34,339 nucleotides of DNA from Candidatus Omnitrophota bacterium (GCA_016201735.1 JACQCH010000026.1:1-34339); one strand, 5' to 3'. Positions 1 to 8,455 are shown, counted from the first letter of the stretch. A program made the numbers and translations. Notes: generated from the sequence alone by a model not told the origin.

Positions 1-2
1 AC

Positions 3-137
3 GAGTTCGTGCTTGGACAGGTTCTGCGGATCGTTGAAAGCAGCCAGAATAACCTCCCCTATGATCGGGGAGTGGCTTCACTCTACGATACGATGGCGGA
101 AACGATCAAGCAAAATCTTCTCAGAACGCTAAACTGA
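3..137 (+). CDS. C-terminal fragment of an unidentified protein, truncated by the window start
   Basis: Frame 3 is open from the window edge to TGA at 135-137: EFVLGQVLRIVESSQNNLPYDRGVASLYDTMAETIKQNLLRTLN*. Too short for the ORF track. Confidence 0.5.
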   Translation, partial: EFVLGQVLRIVESSQNNLPYDRGVASLYDTMAETIKQNLLRTLN

Positions 138-192
138 TACTCCGAAAGGCAACCGCTGATGTTATCACGTTTATTATCACGTTTCTTGGTTG

Positions 193-1239
193 TTATCGCC
201 TTTTGCGCCACATCGCCCCTCGCCCGGTTCCCAAGACTTCCAGTTTCCCTTCGTCTCGCAATTTCTCCAGGATGACCCGAATCATCGGACGGCTGACTCC
301 AGGACAGGCCCGCGCAAGTTCCCCGACGCCGAAGGTGGCCGGAAGGTGTTGAACCGCCTCCCGCACCCATGTTGTTTTAGCTCCGCGGCTCGCACGGACG
401 ACCCCCACCCGATCTTCAAATTCTTTATAGGCAGTCAGCAGGATGCCCAAGCTGAACTGCCACCAAGGCAACAGGCGATGGCGCCCTTCGTGCCATTTCT
501 GGGAGGATTCCTGCAGAACCTCGTAATAGCTTTGCTTGCTCTCCTCGATGAGGCGCTCGATGCTGATGTAACGGCCGACGTCATAGCCCGCCTGGTGGAG
601 GAGCAAAACGGTCAGCAACCGGGAAACCCGCCCATTGCCGTCCGTAAACGGATGAATGCAGAGGAAATCGAATACAAAGGCGTGCAGGAGGAGAAGGCGA
701 TCCACACGCTGTTCCTCCCAAAGACGGTTAAACCGCACGCACAGTTCCTTCATGCAAGAGGGCGTGTGGGCCGCGGAAGCCGGAGCAAACCGCGTGATCC
801 ACCGGCCATCGGGCAAACGCTCTTCGATAGAGTTATCGCGCTGCTTCCAACCTCCTGCAGGCAAGGCAGTCCGGCGGAACATTTCTTTGTGCATCTTGAG
901 GATGGCTTCCGGAGTGATCTCTATCCGCTGGAAGGAAGTGTGGATTTTCGCCAGAACATCCCGGTAACCCATGACCTCCGCCTCCGGCCGATTCTTGGGG
1001 GTGGCTTTCTTCTCAAGGAGAGCCCTTAACCGTTTCTCCGGAACGACGACTCCCTCAATTCGGTTGGAGGATTCCGTGCTCTGGATGATCGCCACCTGGC
1101 GCAGGGTTTCCAGAACCTGCGGAGTCTGCCGGGTGAACAACTCCTGTTTTCCACGGTATTCTCCCAAAGCCCGCAGCGTCCCGGCCATCTCAATGGGAAC
1201 CGCTTGCCGTTCCAGAAAGTTTCGGTCGAAAGATTTCAT
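193..1239 (-). CDS. Fic family protein (predicted AMP transferase)
   Basis: Fic core motif HPFTDGNGRVSR, N-terminal inhibitory-type motif SSNRIEG, C-terminal winged-helix-like region. Start ATG at 1239 (MKSFDRNF) overlaps the upstream stop as ATGA; the track start at 1278 is an extension. Confidence 0.93.
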   Translation of the reverse strand: MKSFDRNFLERQAVPIEMAGTLRALGEYRGKQELFTRQTPQVLETLRQVAIIQSTESSNRIEGVVVPEKRLRALLEKKATPKNRPEAEVMGYRDVLAKIHTSFQRIEITPEAILKMHKEMFRRTALPAGGWKQRDNSIEERLPDGRWITRFAPASAAHTPSCMKELCVRFNRLWEEQRVDRLLLLHAFVFDFLCIHPFTDGNGRVSRLLTVLLLHQAGYDVGRYISIERLIEESKQSYYEVLQESSQKWHEGRHRLLPWWQFSLGILLTAYKEFEDRVGVVRASRGAKTTWVREAVQHLPATFGVGELARACPGVSRPMIRVILEKLRDEGKLEVLGTGRGAMWRKRR

Positions 1240-1418
1240 CGTCTGGAATCCAAACCGTTTGTTATCCGCTCGATCCACTTCTCAAATTGGTCTTTTCGGA
1301 ACCGCCAGGAGCCGCCCACCTTGAAGGCCGGCAGCTTCTTCTGACGGGCCAGGCGCGTGACGCTGAAAGGGTGGAGCTTCAGGATCTTGGCGACTTCGGT
1401 TGGGGTTAAGGTTTCCAT
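1236..1418 (-). CDS. Excisionase/MerR-type helix-turn-helix DNA-binding protein
   Basis: METLTPTEVAKILKLHPFSVTRLARQKKLPAFKVGGSWRFRKDQFEKWI is typical of the excisionase-family HTH; 4-nt overlap with fic. Confidence 0.9.
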   Translation of the reverse strand: METLTPTEVAKILKLHPFSVTRLARQKKLPAFKVGGSWRFRKDQFEKWIERITNGLDSRR

Positions 1419-1632
1419 TGCGTGACTCCTCTAGAAAGGTGAGACAAATTGTATCAAATCAAACACCAATCAGAAAGTGTTTTCCCGTGGGAGCAGTTCT
1501 GGATCGTTATGTCAGACAGTGATGGGAAACCGGCTATTTTAGCGAAACTTTTCGAGGCGGAAAAATATTTTGATCCAGAGCGTTTTTGTGATACAAGTAG
1601 TGCCGATGGTTCTTTAAAAAGAAAGGATTATC

Positions 1633-3024
1633 CTGAAGCACACACGAACCGTACTTGCTTTTCTGATCACCCTTGTTGTCGCGATTCTCCTCAGCAATTC
1701 CTCAGGTCCTCTGGTTCAAAATGTATTCGCAAAAGAAAATCCGTCCGTCATTTCACAGGAAGAGTTCTTAGCCAGCGGTTTTCCCGAGCATTTTCATCGT
1801 CGTGAATTCACGAAGGCCCTTGGAGTGGTGGCTGAGTTGCTGAAGAAACATCCGAACGACCCTCTCCTCTTGCGCTACAAAGGATTGACGCTGGATAAGT
1901 TGAGTCGCCATAAAGAGGCCGTCGTCGTGTATAAGCAGATCCTTGCCCAGCATCCCCAGCAGGTCCCCACCCATCTGTTTCTGGGGTTGGCCTATGCCCG
2001 CGCCGGGTTGTATGCCGATGCCGAACACGAATTGCTGTGGGTGATGGAGCAAAGCGAATCCGAAGAATACCGCCATTGGGCGCAGGCGCAGCGGACCCAT
2101 CTTCAGGAGTTGGAAAAGAAGACCGGTCACGAGGTCAAGAAAAAGCCGTACCTGGCGGGCAAGGTCGGGATTTCTTACGACAGCAACCCTCTCTTCCTTC
2201 CGAAGGACAAAAGGCTCTCGTCACGATCACGAAAAGACGGCATTGACTACTCGGCCGATCTGACGATCGGCTATCCGCTGGTGCTGCAGCACGATGCCCG
2301 GTTGGATGTCCTTTATCTGGGGGAGACGCTGCTGCACGACCGGGGTGCCCGCCAAGTGGATTTCACCTCGCAGGGGGTTGCGGTGGATGCCAAGCAGCGT
2401 CACTTCCTCGGCCCGCGCCCCTGGCTTTTTGGCGAGCGGTATGATTTCAGGACGGAGTTCCTGCGTAGCGACCTGTTCGCCGTCATCCACCGCATCCTAT
2501 TGAGCTTGGACACCTCGTTCTGGCACAGGACTCGGACGCAGTTTTACACCCGTGCCTCCTATTCCAACTATGGGCCGGACGGCTCGAATCCCCCGAGGAC
2601 TTCCCGCGATGGGTTCCGGGAAGGCTTGGGGATTGTTCAGTATTTCTACGCGCATAATTTCCGGCGATATTTCTTTGTGAAGGAGGAGGTCAGCTTCGCC
2701 CAGACCCGCGGGAAGAATTTTGATCGCAGTGGATCGCTCACCTACTTCGGGATTCACACGCCGGTGGATTTCCTCAAAAAGACGGATCTCGATCTCGCCA
2801 CCGGGCTCGATTACGGCACCTACCCGCAGTTTTCTTCGCTCTCGGCGCTGGATACGAATGAGCGGCGCGACCTGCGTGTCGACGTGTATGCGGCGTTGAC
2901 GCATCATTGGAAGCCCAACCTGGCCACGCGGGTCTTTTACCGTTTCATTGATTCCTTCGACGGCAATGATCTTTTCAGCTATAAGCGCCATCTGGCAGGC
3001 GCGGAGGTGATCTTTTCCCTATGA
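1633..3024 (+). CDS. TPR-repeat protein with C-terminal outer-membrane beta-barrel, resembling surface lipoprotein assembly modifier (Slam/DUF560) architecture
   Basis: N-terminal TPR-like helices (LLLRYKGLTLDKLSRHKEAVVVYKQIL..) followed by alternating aromatic/polar strands ending ..AGAEVIFSL. The track starts at GTG 1825, but the frame is open back to 1618 and encodes a signal peptide (LKHTRTVLAFLITLVVAILLSNSSG..) with AAAGG upstream of CTG 1633. Confidence 0.65.
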   Translation: MKHTRTVLAFLITLVVAILLSNSSGPLVQNVFAKENPSVISQEEFLASGFPEHFHRREFTKALGVVAELLKKHPNDPLLLRYKGLTLDKLSRHKEAVVVYKQILAQHPQQVPTHLFLGLAYARAGLYADAEHELLWVMEQSESEEYRHWAQAQRTHLQELEKKTGHEVKKKPYLAGKVGISYDSNPLFLPKDKRLSSRSRKDGIDYSADLTIGYPLVLQHDARLDVLYLGETLLHDRGARQVDFTSQGVAVDAKQRHFLGPRPWLFGERYDFRTEFLRSDLFAVIHRILLSLDTSFWHRTRTQFYTRASYSNYGPDGSNPPRTSRDGFREGLGIVQYFYAHNFRRYFFVKEEVSFAQTRGKNFDRSGSLTYFGIHTPVDFLKKTDLDLATGLDYGTYPQFSSLSALDTNERRDLRVDVYAALTHHWKPNLATRVFYRFIDSFDGNDLFSYKRHLAGAEVIFSL

Positions 3025-4448
3025 AACAAGCCCGTTTGATCCCACTCCTTTTTCTGGCGGCGTTCCTCTGCCTGTTCGGAGAATGCGCGGCGGCGGTTGT
3101 TCGTGGGCCGCAGATTGATCCGCGGGACATGGCCATTGACCGGCAGGTTGGGGGGATGGAGGAGGGCAGCCGGATTTCTCATCCTCATCATGACGCCGGT
3201 GAACAGCAGGCTCATGAAAGGGTTCACGGAAACGAGTCGGGCGTGGGCACAGAGGCCCATGCGACGGTTGCTTCCGGTGCGCACAATCTTTCGCATTCAA
3301 CGGGCGTTGGAACAGGTGCCGGTTCTGCTGCGACTCATACTGGCGTCTCGGCGACGAGTATAAGTGGCCATGCAGGAATTGGAGCCAGTCATGCCGGCAC
3401 AGGTGCGGCTGAGCATCACGCCAGTGTCGGCGCAAATGTGAGTGGTGCGAACACAGCCGATCAGACAGGTGGAACAAGCGTTGGTGCAGGTGAGCAGGCC
3501 ACCTCCGGAGCCACTGCTGGGAATCAATCGGCGCAGGAAGGCAATCACGGGGTTTTCATCGGGGGAAACTTGGGCGGAGAAACCACGGGATCTGAGACCA
3601 CCGGTGGCGGCAGCAGTGGCACCGAAACGGCCGGGAGTGAGAGCTCCAGCACCGACCGATCTATTATTGAAGCGGATACGAACGTTAACTTAAACGGCGA
3701 GAATCCAAACGCCAGCACCAATATCTCGGTGGATACCAACGCCAGCGGCGGCCTCTTGGATGCAAACACCACAACGAATGCCGGCTCTACCAGCCAGCAG
3801 ATCACCTCGCCACTCGGTCAGGAAACTTCCACCAGCGGCAGCACAGATAACGGGGAAACTACTGGAAGCGGAAGCTCAAACTATATCGTTGAGGCCGATG
3901 CCAACTTAACCGGTAATCCAAGCCTCGATGTCACGGTGGACACCAGCGCCGGCGGTGGTCTCCTGGATGCGCACGCCGTCACCGATGCCGGCACTGTCAA
4001 TCAACAGATCTTGTCAGAAAGCAGTCACCAAACTTCGAGCACCAGTACAGAGGGCACCAGCTCCGGAACAACAAGTAGTAGTGGAAGTGCCGACCGCAGT
4101 GTCATTGAAGCCGATACGAACGTGAGCTTAAGCGGTGAGAACCCAAGTGCTGGAGCCAATATTTCGGTCGACACCAATGCCAGCGGCGGACTCGTGGATC
4201 TGGACACCGCCACGAACGCTGACACCGCCGAACAAGAACTTACCTCAAGCGTCGGCTTGGAGGTCGGTATGGGTGCCAACACCATCACCGGCGAATCCGA
4301 GCTCGGTACTGAAATCGGCGCCAACAGCGCCGCTCCTCCTGCCGGAGAAGCTGAAACTGGTCTTGAAGCAGATGTCGAGGGCGTGGGGGCAACGGAAGAT
4401 ACGGCTTCGGATCCCGCCGACGGTCTTATCAGCACTCCCGGCCTTTAA
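3021..4448 (+). CDS. Secreted Gly/Ser/Thr/Ala-rich low-complexity repeat protein
   Basis: Signal peptide MKQARLIPLLFLAAFLCLFGECAAA; three imperfect internal repeats of the type (S)(I/V)IEADTNV.L.GENP.A..NISVDTNASGGL.D..T.T; start overlaps the upstream stop (ATGA at 3021-3024). Confidence 0.8.
   Translation: MKQARLIPLLFLAAFLCLFGECAAAVVRGPQIDPRDMAIDRQVGGMEEGSRISHPHHDAGEQQAHERVHGNESGVGTEAHATVASGAHNLSHSTGVGTGAGSAATHTGVSATSISGHAGIGASHAGTGAAEHHASVGANVSGANTADQTGGTSVGAGEQATSGATAGNQSAQEGNHGVFIGGNLGGETTGSETTGGGSSGTETAGSESSSTDRSIIEADTNVNLNGENPNASTNISVDTNASGGLLDANTTTNAGSTSQQITSPLGQETSTSGSTDNGETTGSGSSNYIVEADANLTGNPSLDVTVDTSAGGGLLDAHAVTDAGTVNQQILSESSHQTSSTSTEGTSSGTTSSSGSADRSVIEADTNVSLSGENPSAGANISVDTNASGGLVDLDTATNADTAEQELTSSVGLEVGMGANTITGESELGTEIGANSAAPPAGEAETGLEADVEGVGATEDTASDPADGLISTPGL
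3654..4241 (+). repeat. Three imperfect intragenic repeats (about 3654-3803, 3882-4010, 4092-4241)
   Basis: DRSIIEADTNVNLNGENPNASTNISVDTNASGGLLDANTTTNAGSTSQQI / YIVEADANLTGNPSLDVTVDTSAGGGLLDAHAVTDAGTVNQQI / DRSVIEADTNVSLSGENPSAGANISVDTNASGGLVDLDTATNADTAEQEL. Confidence 0.9.
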
Positions 4449-4484
4449 ATAAAATCCCGCTAGCCGAGTGCATTGCCGGACGGA

Positions 4485-4630
4485 TTAAGCAGGCAGCGGC
4501 AGGACCGGAATCTGGTAGGCCAGCTGGGCCAATTCGCCGGAGAAACACCAGTCCCGGAATTGCGTGAGAAACTCGGCTACGGGCCCGTCCGGCACAGTTC
4601 CAAAATCGTCCCGTCGGCCCCGTTTAGCAA
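4485..4630 (-). repeat. Dispersed small-ORF repeat, copy 1 (frameshifted)
   Basis: Reverse-strand translation LLNGADGTILEL.. then, after a frameshift, VAEFLTQFRDWCFSGELAQLAYQIPVLPLPA*; aligns with copy 2. Confidence 0.75.
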
Positions 4631-4645
4631 ACTTAACTTGAGAAG

Positions 4646-5404
4646 ATGCGGAGCGTTACAAAGCTAATCCTTTTGGCTAGATGGCTTTTGTTCCCGGGTC
4701 TCGACTTGCATACTCGATGCCGCTATCGCTTCTTACCTCAATTTTTTCGATCCGGCCCTATTGACACACTGGATGCAGGTTGTGGTAATGGTGCCCTTAC
4801 GTATGCAGCCTACAAGATGGGGAACCATGTGCTTGGAGTAACTTATGGCCCTGTGGAAACGGAAAAGAATCTCGCCCTGTTTTCGTTTCTAAAAACCGAC
4901 TCGTCCCACCTCAGATTTCAGACATTCAATATCTACGACTTACCCAAGCTTGGTAGACAATTTGATCAAATAATCTGCTCCGAAACATTGGAACACATCC
5001 GCCAAGACCGAGTAATCGTGCAGCATTTCTACAATCTCTTACGCCCAGCCGGAATCCTGCACTTATGCTGCCCATACGCTTTACATCCTGAACACCATCT
5101 CGGGCGCGTCGACAACCCAGAGGATGGCGGTCACGTAAGGGATGGGTACACCCTTGAAAGTTATAGGTCCCTCCTGGAACCAGTCGGGTTCGAACTCGTC
5201 AAAAGTGTGGGGCTTGGATCTCCCTTGCTCGTCCAACTAGACAGACCCGTTCGGTACTTAAGGAATAAGGGAGGAGACGCATTGGCCGTCCCATTATTTC
5301 TGATGAGTTGGCCCCTGCAATTCCTGGACTTCCTCAATCCATCCATACCGTTTTCGCTCTATGTCCAAGCGGTCAAAAGGTCCTCGTGTGCAAAACAAGA
5401 TTAA
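4646..5404 (+). CDS. Class I SAM-dependent methyltransferase
   Basis: Motif I LDAGCGNGALTYAAYKMG and downstream QIICSETLEHI..LLRPAGILHLCCPY. Confidence 0.88.
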   Translation: MRSVTKLILLARWLLFPGLDLHTRCRYRFLPQFFRSGPIDTLDAGCGNGALTYAAYKMGNHVLGVTYGPVETEKNLALFSFLKTDSSHLRFQTFNIYDLPKLGRQFDQIICSETLEHIRQDRVIVQHFYNLLRPAGILHLCCPYALHPEHHLGRVDNPEDGGHVRDGYTLESYRSLLEPVGFELVKSVGLGSPLLVQLDRPVRYLRNKGGDALAVPLFLMSWPLQFLDFLNPSIPFSLYVQAVKRSSCAKQD

Positions 5405-5540
5405 TGGCACTCCCCAACGCATGAACTGGTTCGTCTCTCCCGAAGGACATCATCCCCTCTTTAGCTTTTTATACCCTCGAAAGCTGAAATGCATGCCGAC
5501 CCGCGACTTGGTAAACTGGGGAAGACCATTAACCTGGGAG

Positions 5541-5687
5541 CTAGGCCGACAGGGCTACTGTAGGGAGTTGGTGGGCCAGCCTGGCTGCCTCCTCCGTCAG
5601 GCACCAGTCCCTGAAATCAGCAATGAATTGGGCTGCGGCCTGCTCTGGATGGAGTTCAAAAATCGACCCGTCGGGCCAGCTTACCAT
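5541..5687 (-). CDS. Intact 48-aa small ORF, copy 2 of the dispersed repeat family
   Basis: MVSWPDGSIFELHPEQAAAQFIADFRDWCLTEEAARLAHQLPTVALSA* reads ATG to TAG without interruption; related to the decayed copies 1, 3, 4 and 5. Confidence 0.5.
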   Translation of the reverse strand: MVSWPDGSIFELHPEQAAAQFIADFRDWCLTEEAARLAHQLPTVALSA

Positions 5688-5713
5688 TATCAACCAATGA
5701 ATGGTCTTTCGAT

Positions 5714-6496
5714 TTGAAAGAAACCTTTCTCAAATTTGCCATTCGTAAGCTCTTTTTCCCAACCGGGTCCATTCGCACTATTCAATTTGGACCGTTGCGA
5801 GGCAAAAGGTTCCGAGTAAGCCCTGTGACTGGCCTGTCCCCTTGGTACTCCGGTGTAGAGCGCCAACATCAGCAAGCGTTCAGGCGACTTGTTCGACCAG
5901 GAGATATCGCCATAGACATCGGAGCAAACTGGGGAGTACATACCTTATACCTTTCACAGCTGGCGGGGCGGAACGGTTTAATCATCGCCTTGGAACCTTA
6001 TCCGACCGCCTTCAGTGAGTTGGAGTGGCATCTTCATGCAAACAAATGCCTCAATGTGAAACCTCTGCTCTTTGCAATGAGCGATACCAATGGAGAAACC
6101 TCATTCACACCCTCCGACTCGCCCAGTCAGGGGGCTCTTTCTTCCGTTTTTCAAAACCAAACAGGCGCGAATACTATTTCAGTTTGTACCAGGACCCTCG
6201 ACACTTTAGTGACAGAGCTGGAAGTAACACGCTTAAAGCTGGTCAAAATGGATGTGGAGGGTGCGGAGAGTAAAATCCTCTCTGGAGCCAAACGAACACT
6301 CAAAGACCTCCGACCACATTTCGTAATCGACCTCCATACGCCAGAACAGGATGTCTTAGTAGCTAAAACCCTTGTTCAATTTGGTTATAAGCTTTCACGT
6401 CTCAAGGGACCGCTCATCTCTCGAACGGATGTCGGCTGGCCAAATCCAGAGGGGGTGTGGGGAACCATCGTAGCTTCTCACCCTGAACGCCTCTGA
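5714..6496 (+). CDS. FkbM family methyltransferase
   Basis: IDIGANWGVHTLYLSQLAG..IALEPYPTAFSELEWHLHAN..TLDTLVTEL..LKLVKMDVEGAESKILSGA, FkbM-type motifs. Confidence 0.9.
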   Translation: MKETFLKFAIRKLFFPTGSIRTIQFGPLRGKRFRVSPVTGLSPWYSGVERQHQQAFRRLVRPGDIAIDIGANWGVHTLYLSQLAGRNGLIIALEPYPTAFSELEWHLHANKCLNVKPLLFAMSDTNGETSFTPSDSPSQGALSSVFQNQTGANTISVCTRTLDTLVTELEVTRLKLVKMDVEGAESKILSGAKRTLKDLRPHFVIDLHTPEQDVLVAKTLVQFGYKLSRLKGPLISRTDVGWPNPEGVWGTIVASHPERL

Positions 6497-6594
6497 ATCA
6501 CACCGAGCTCGAAAGTCCTCCGCAAACCTGTTAAAATCACGGTCGGATGGGTCGGCGGGAATTCCAAAGTCGTCCCCTCGGCTCCACTTTGCAT
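6480..6594 (-). repeat. Dispersed small-ORF repeat, copy 3 (decayed)
   Basis: Reverse-strand translation MQSGAEGTTLEF.. and, shifted, DFNRFAEDFRARCDSEA; overlaps the 3' end of the fkbM-type gene. Confidence 0.55.
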
Positions 6595-6625
6595 AGAGAG
6601 AAATTCACGCTGGCTCAGATTTGGA

Positions 6626-6823
6626 GTGGTTCGATTGCGTGAGCTCTGGATTCATAAATTTTTTGCCCCTATCAAGAGACTTCTGCCAGCCTCCTTATGG
6701 TCGCTGTTGCGCAGTGTCGGAACGTCTCTGGAAACTCCGATCTATTTCGTCTTTCACAGCGGTCATTTCCTAAGTAGTATGAAAAACCGATCCGTTCCGA
6801 TACCAGATATCGCCTTCGAATGA
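6626..6823 (+). pseudogene. N-terminal remnant of a methyltransferase-type gene
   Basis: LRELWIHKFFAPIKRLLPASLWSLLRSVGTSLETPIYFVFHSGHFLSSMKNRSV resembles N-termini of FkbM-associated methyltransferases (..TP..FS..TGHF.SS.K..AV..), then stops without a catalytic domain. Confidence 0.5.
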
Positions 6824-6846
6824 ATGGGGCTGTGTTTTCACAGATC

Positions 6847-6972
6847 TACAGCGGGAACTTGGCCTGCCCACTTCCCGCTTCTTCAGTGAAACACTAGGCC
6901 TGGAAGACAAAAATAGACTGGGCCATCGCATGATTCAAGGGGAGTTCGAAAATCGTTCCATCGGCCCCGTAT
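6847..6972 (-). repeat. Dispersed small-ORF repeat, copy 4 (internal stop)
   Basis: Reverse-strand translation GADGTIFELPLNHAMAQSIFVFQA*CFTEEAGSGQAKFPL*. Confidence 0.65.
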
Positions 6973-7111
6973 AAGTCCTAAGAATTAAGGAGGGGGGATT
7001 ATTTCTCTTACGGCGAAGCGGCCAGCGTTACATTCGCGTCTCAAAAATCTGTTCGTCTCTTCTGATCGAAAACCTCGAAAGATAAAATTCGGCACTTTTC
7101 GGGAAATTGTT

Positions 7112-7714
7112 ATGAACCTTGATCTCACCTCGCAAATGCAACTCTACCTCGGTCTGTTTGAAGCTGAGATAGGTCCCTGGCTTCACAAGCTCTCCCGGGA
7201 TATCCGGTGTGCCATCAACATAGGAGCAGGTTATGGAGAACAGACACTCTATTTCCTCACGAAAACGGCTGCACAGCAGGTTATCTCATTTGAACCCTCA
7301 GCAATTGCGCGTGAACACATAAAGGCCAATTTGACATTGAACGGCCTTGGGGATTCTGATCGATTAGAGCTCATTGCAGCATACGTGGGTTCAACAGATA
7401 AAGACGGTACCTGCACGTTGGATTCCGTTTTCCGAACGCTTTCATTCCCCTGTATTGTGATGATGGACGTTGATGGGGGAGAAGTGGAAATACTTCTTGG
7501 GGCAAAAAAGTTATTGGGATCCCCCGACCTCCGGTGGCTTATTGAAACTCACTCCAAGGAACTTGAGCAACGGTGCATCGAACTTCTTAGCCGGGCCGGT
7601 TATTTTACGAAGGTTGTTCCGAATGCGTGGTGGAGATTCTTCCTGCCGGAACTGAGGCCCGTTGGACATAATCGCTGGCTAATTGCAACGAAGTCCCCGA
7701 ATGATTCATTTTGA
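7112..7714 (+). CDS. FkbM-like SAM-dependent methyltransferase
   Basis: INIGAGYGEQTLYFL..VISFEPSAIAREHIKANLTLNGL..TLDSVFRTL..IVMMDVDGGEVEILLGAKKLL. The frame is open back to an AGGAGG at 6988-6993 followed by ATT ATT; the N-terminus may begin near 6998. Confidence 0.8.
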   Translation: MNLDLTSQMQLYLGLFEAEIGPWLHKLSRDIRCAINIGAGYGEQTLYFLTKTAAQQVISFEPSAIAREHIKANLTLNGLGDSDRLELIAAYVGSTDKDGTCTLDSVFRTLSFPCIVMMDVDGGEVEILLGAKKLLGSPDLRWLIETHSKELEQRCIELLSRAGYFTKVVPNAWWRFFLPELRPVGHNRWLIATKSPNDSF

Positions 7715-7744
7715 TTCCTGATTTGTCTCGTTGAAAGGGATCCT

Positions 7745-8455
7745 TTGCGACGGTTAATACATAAAATAAGACGCATCTATGAGTCGCTTCGTTTCTGCAA
7801 TGATGAGGAATATAACGAGGAATTATACTGGGAAGATCGCCACCGCCGATACAATTCCGATTTGAGGGCAGTAGCGTCGGGTCCAGAGGATATACGCATT
7901 GGCCGTTACCCAAAGCAAAAAAAGGAGTTCCTTGAATTTCTAAGCCGGCTTGAAAAAGCCGTGTGTATCGAGTTCGGCTGCGGGAATGGATATTGGGGCA
8001 AGACGCTCTTAGAAGAAAACGCCCTGCAATATGTTGGAATTGATATCTCTGAGACCGCTATAAGAAATTGTAAAAAAGGGCTGCCAACCAGCGTATTTAA
8101 ATGCATGAATTTGGGCAAGGACGATTATGACCTTGGGGTGAGGGGAGACCTGGTTTTCTCCATTGATGTAATTCAGCATATAGTCGATGAATCGAAGCTC
8201 AAAAAATTCCTAGAAAATATGGCGGAGGCAGTCAAACCAAACGGATTTATTGCACTAACGTCCTATGCGGGCTTTGGAGACGTCCATTCCGATCCACAGG
8301 GAGAAATTGACGTGATGGGATTCTTCAAATTACCCAAGTTCCGTTTCGTCCATCTCTGGGATATCCAGACCATTCAGAAACACCTTCAGAACTGCCGGCT
8401 GATCGGCACGGGAAAATTTTGGGATAAAACAATCCTGGCATTCAAGAGGGCCTAA
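7745..8455 (+). CDS. Class I SAM-dependent methyltransferase
   Basis: CIEFGCGNGYWGKTLLEENALQYVGIDISETAIRN..LVFSIDVIQHIVDE..LENMAEAVKPNGFIALTSY. Confidence 0.88.
   Translation: MRRLIHKIRRIYESLRFCNDEEYNEELYWEDRHRRYNSDLRAVASGPEDIRIGRYPKQKKEFLEFLSRLEKAVCIEFGCGNGYWGKTLLEENALQYVGIDISETAIRNCKKGLPTSVFKCMNLGKDDYDLGVRGDLVFSIDVIQHIVDESKLKKFLENMAEAVKPNGFIALTSYAGFGDVHSDPQGEIDVMGFFKLPKFRFVHLWDIQTIQKHLQNCRLIGTGKFWDKTILAFKRA

Noticed and set aside
150-195. Short direct repeat TTATCACGTT-TA-TTATCACGTT near the fic 3' end
   Set aside because: Only two 10-bp units; too little to support a regulatory or CRISPR-like call.
190-1029. 279-aa plus-strand ORF opposite fic
   Set aside because: Antisense to a clear Fic gene; no motif.
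1449-1805. 118-aa plus-strand ORF
   Set aside because: Second half overlaps, in another frame, the signal peptide of the TPR/barrel protein; no family resemblance.
4473-5717. Plus-strand ORFs 4473-4667 and 5361-5717 across repeat copies 1 and 2 (shared LVGQ.G..PVPE...LG)
   Set aside because: The shared residues mirror the reverse-strand repeat; only the minus-strand reading also holds in copies 4 and 5 (C.TEEA / FRTWCLTEEA).
4485-6972. Integron attC interpretation of the repeats
   Set aside because: No paired core sites (RYYYAAC/GTTRRRY) or attC-like imperfect palindrome at copy ends, and no integrase in the window.
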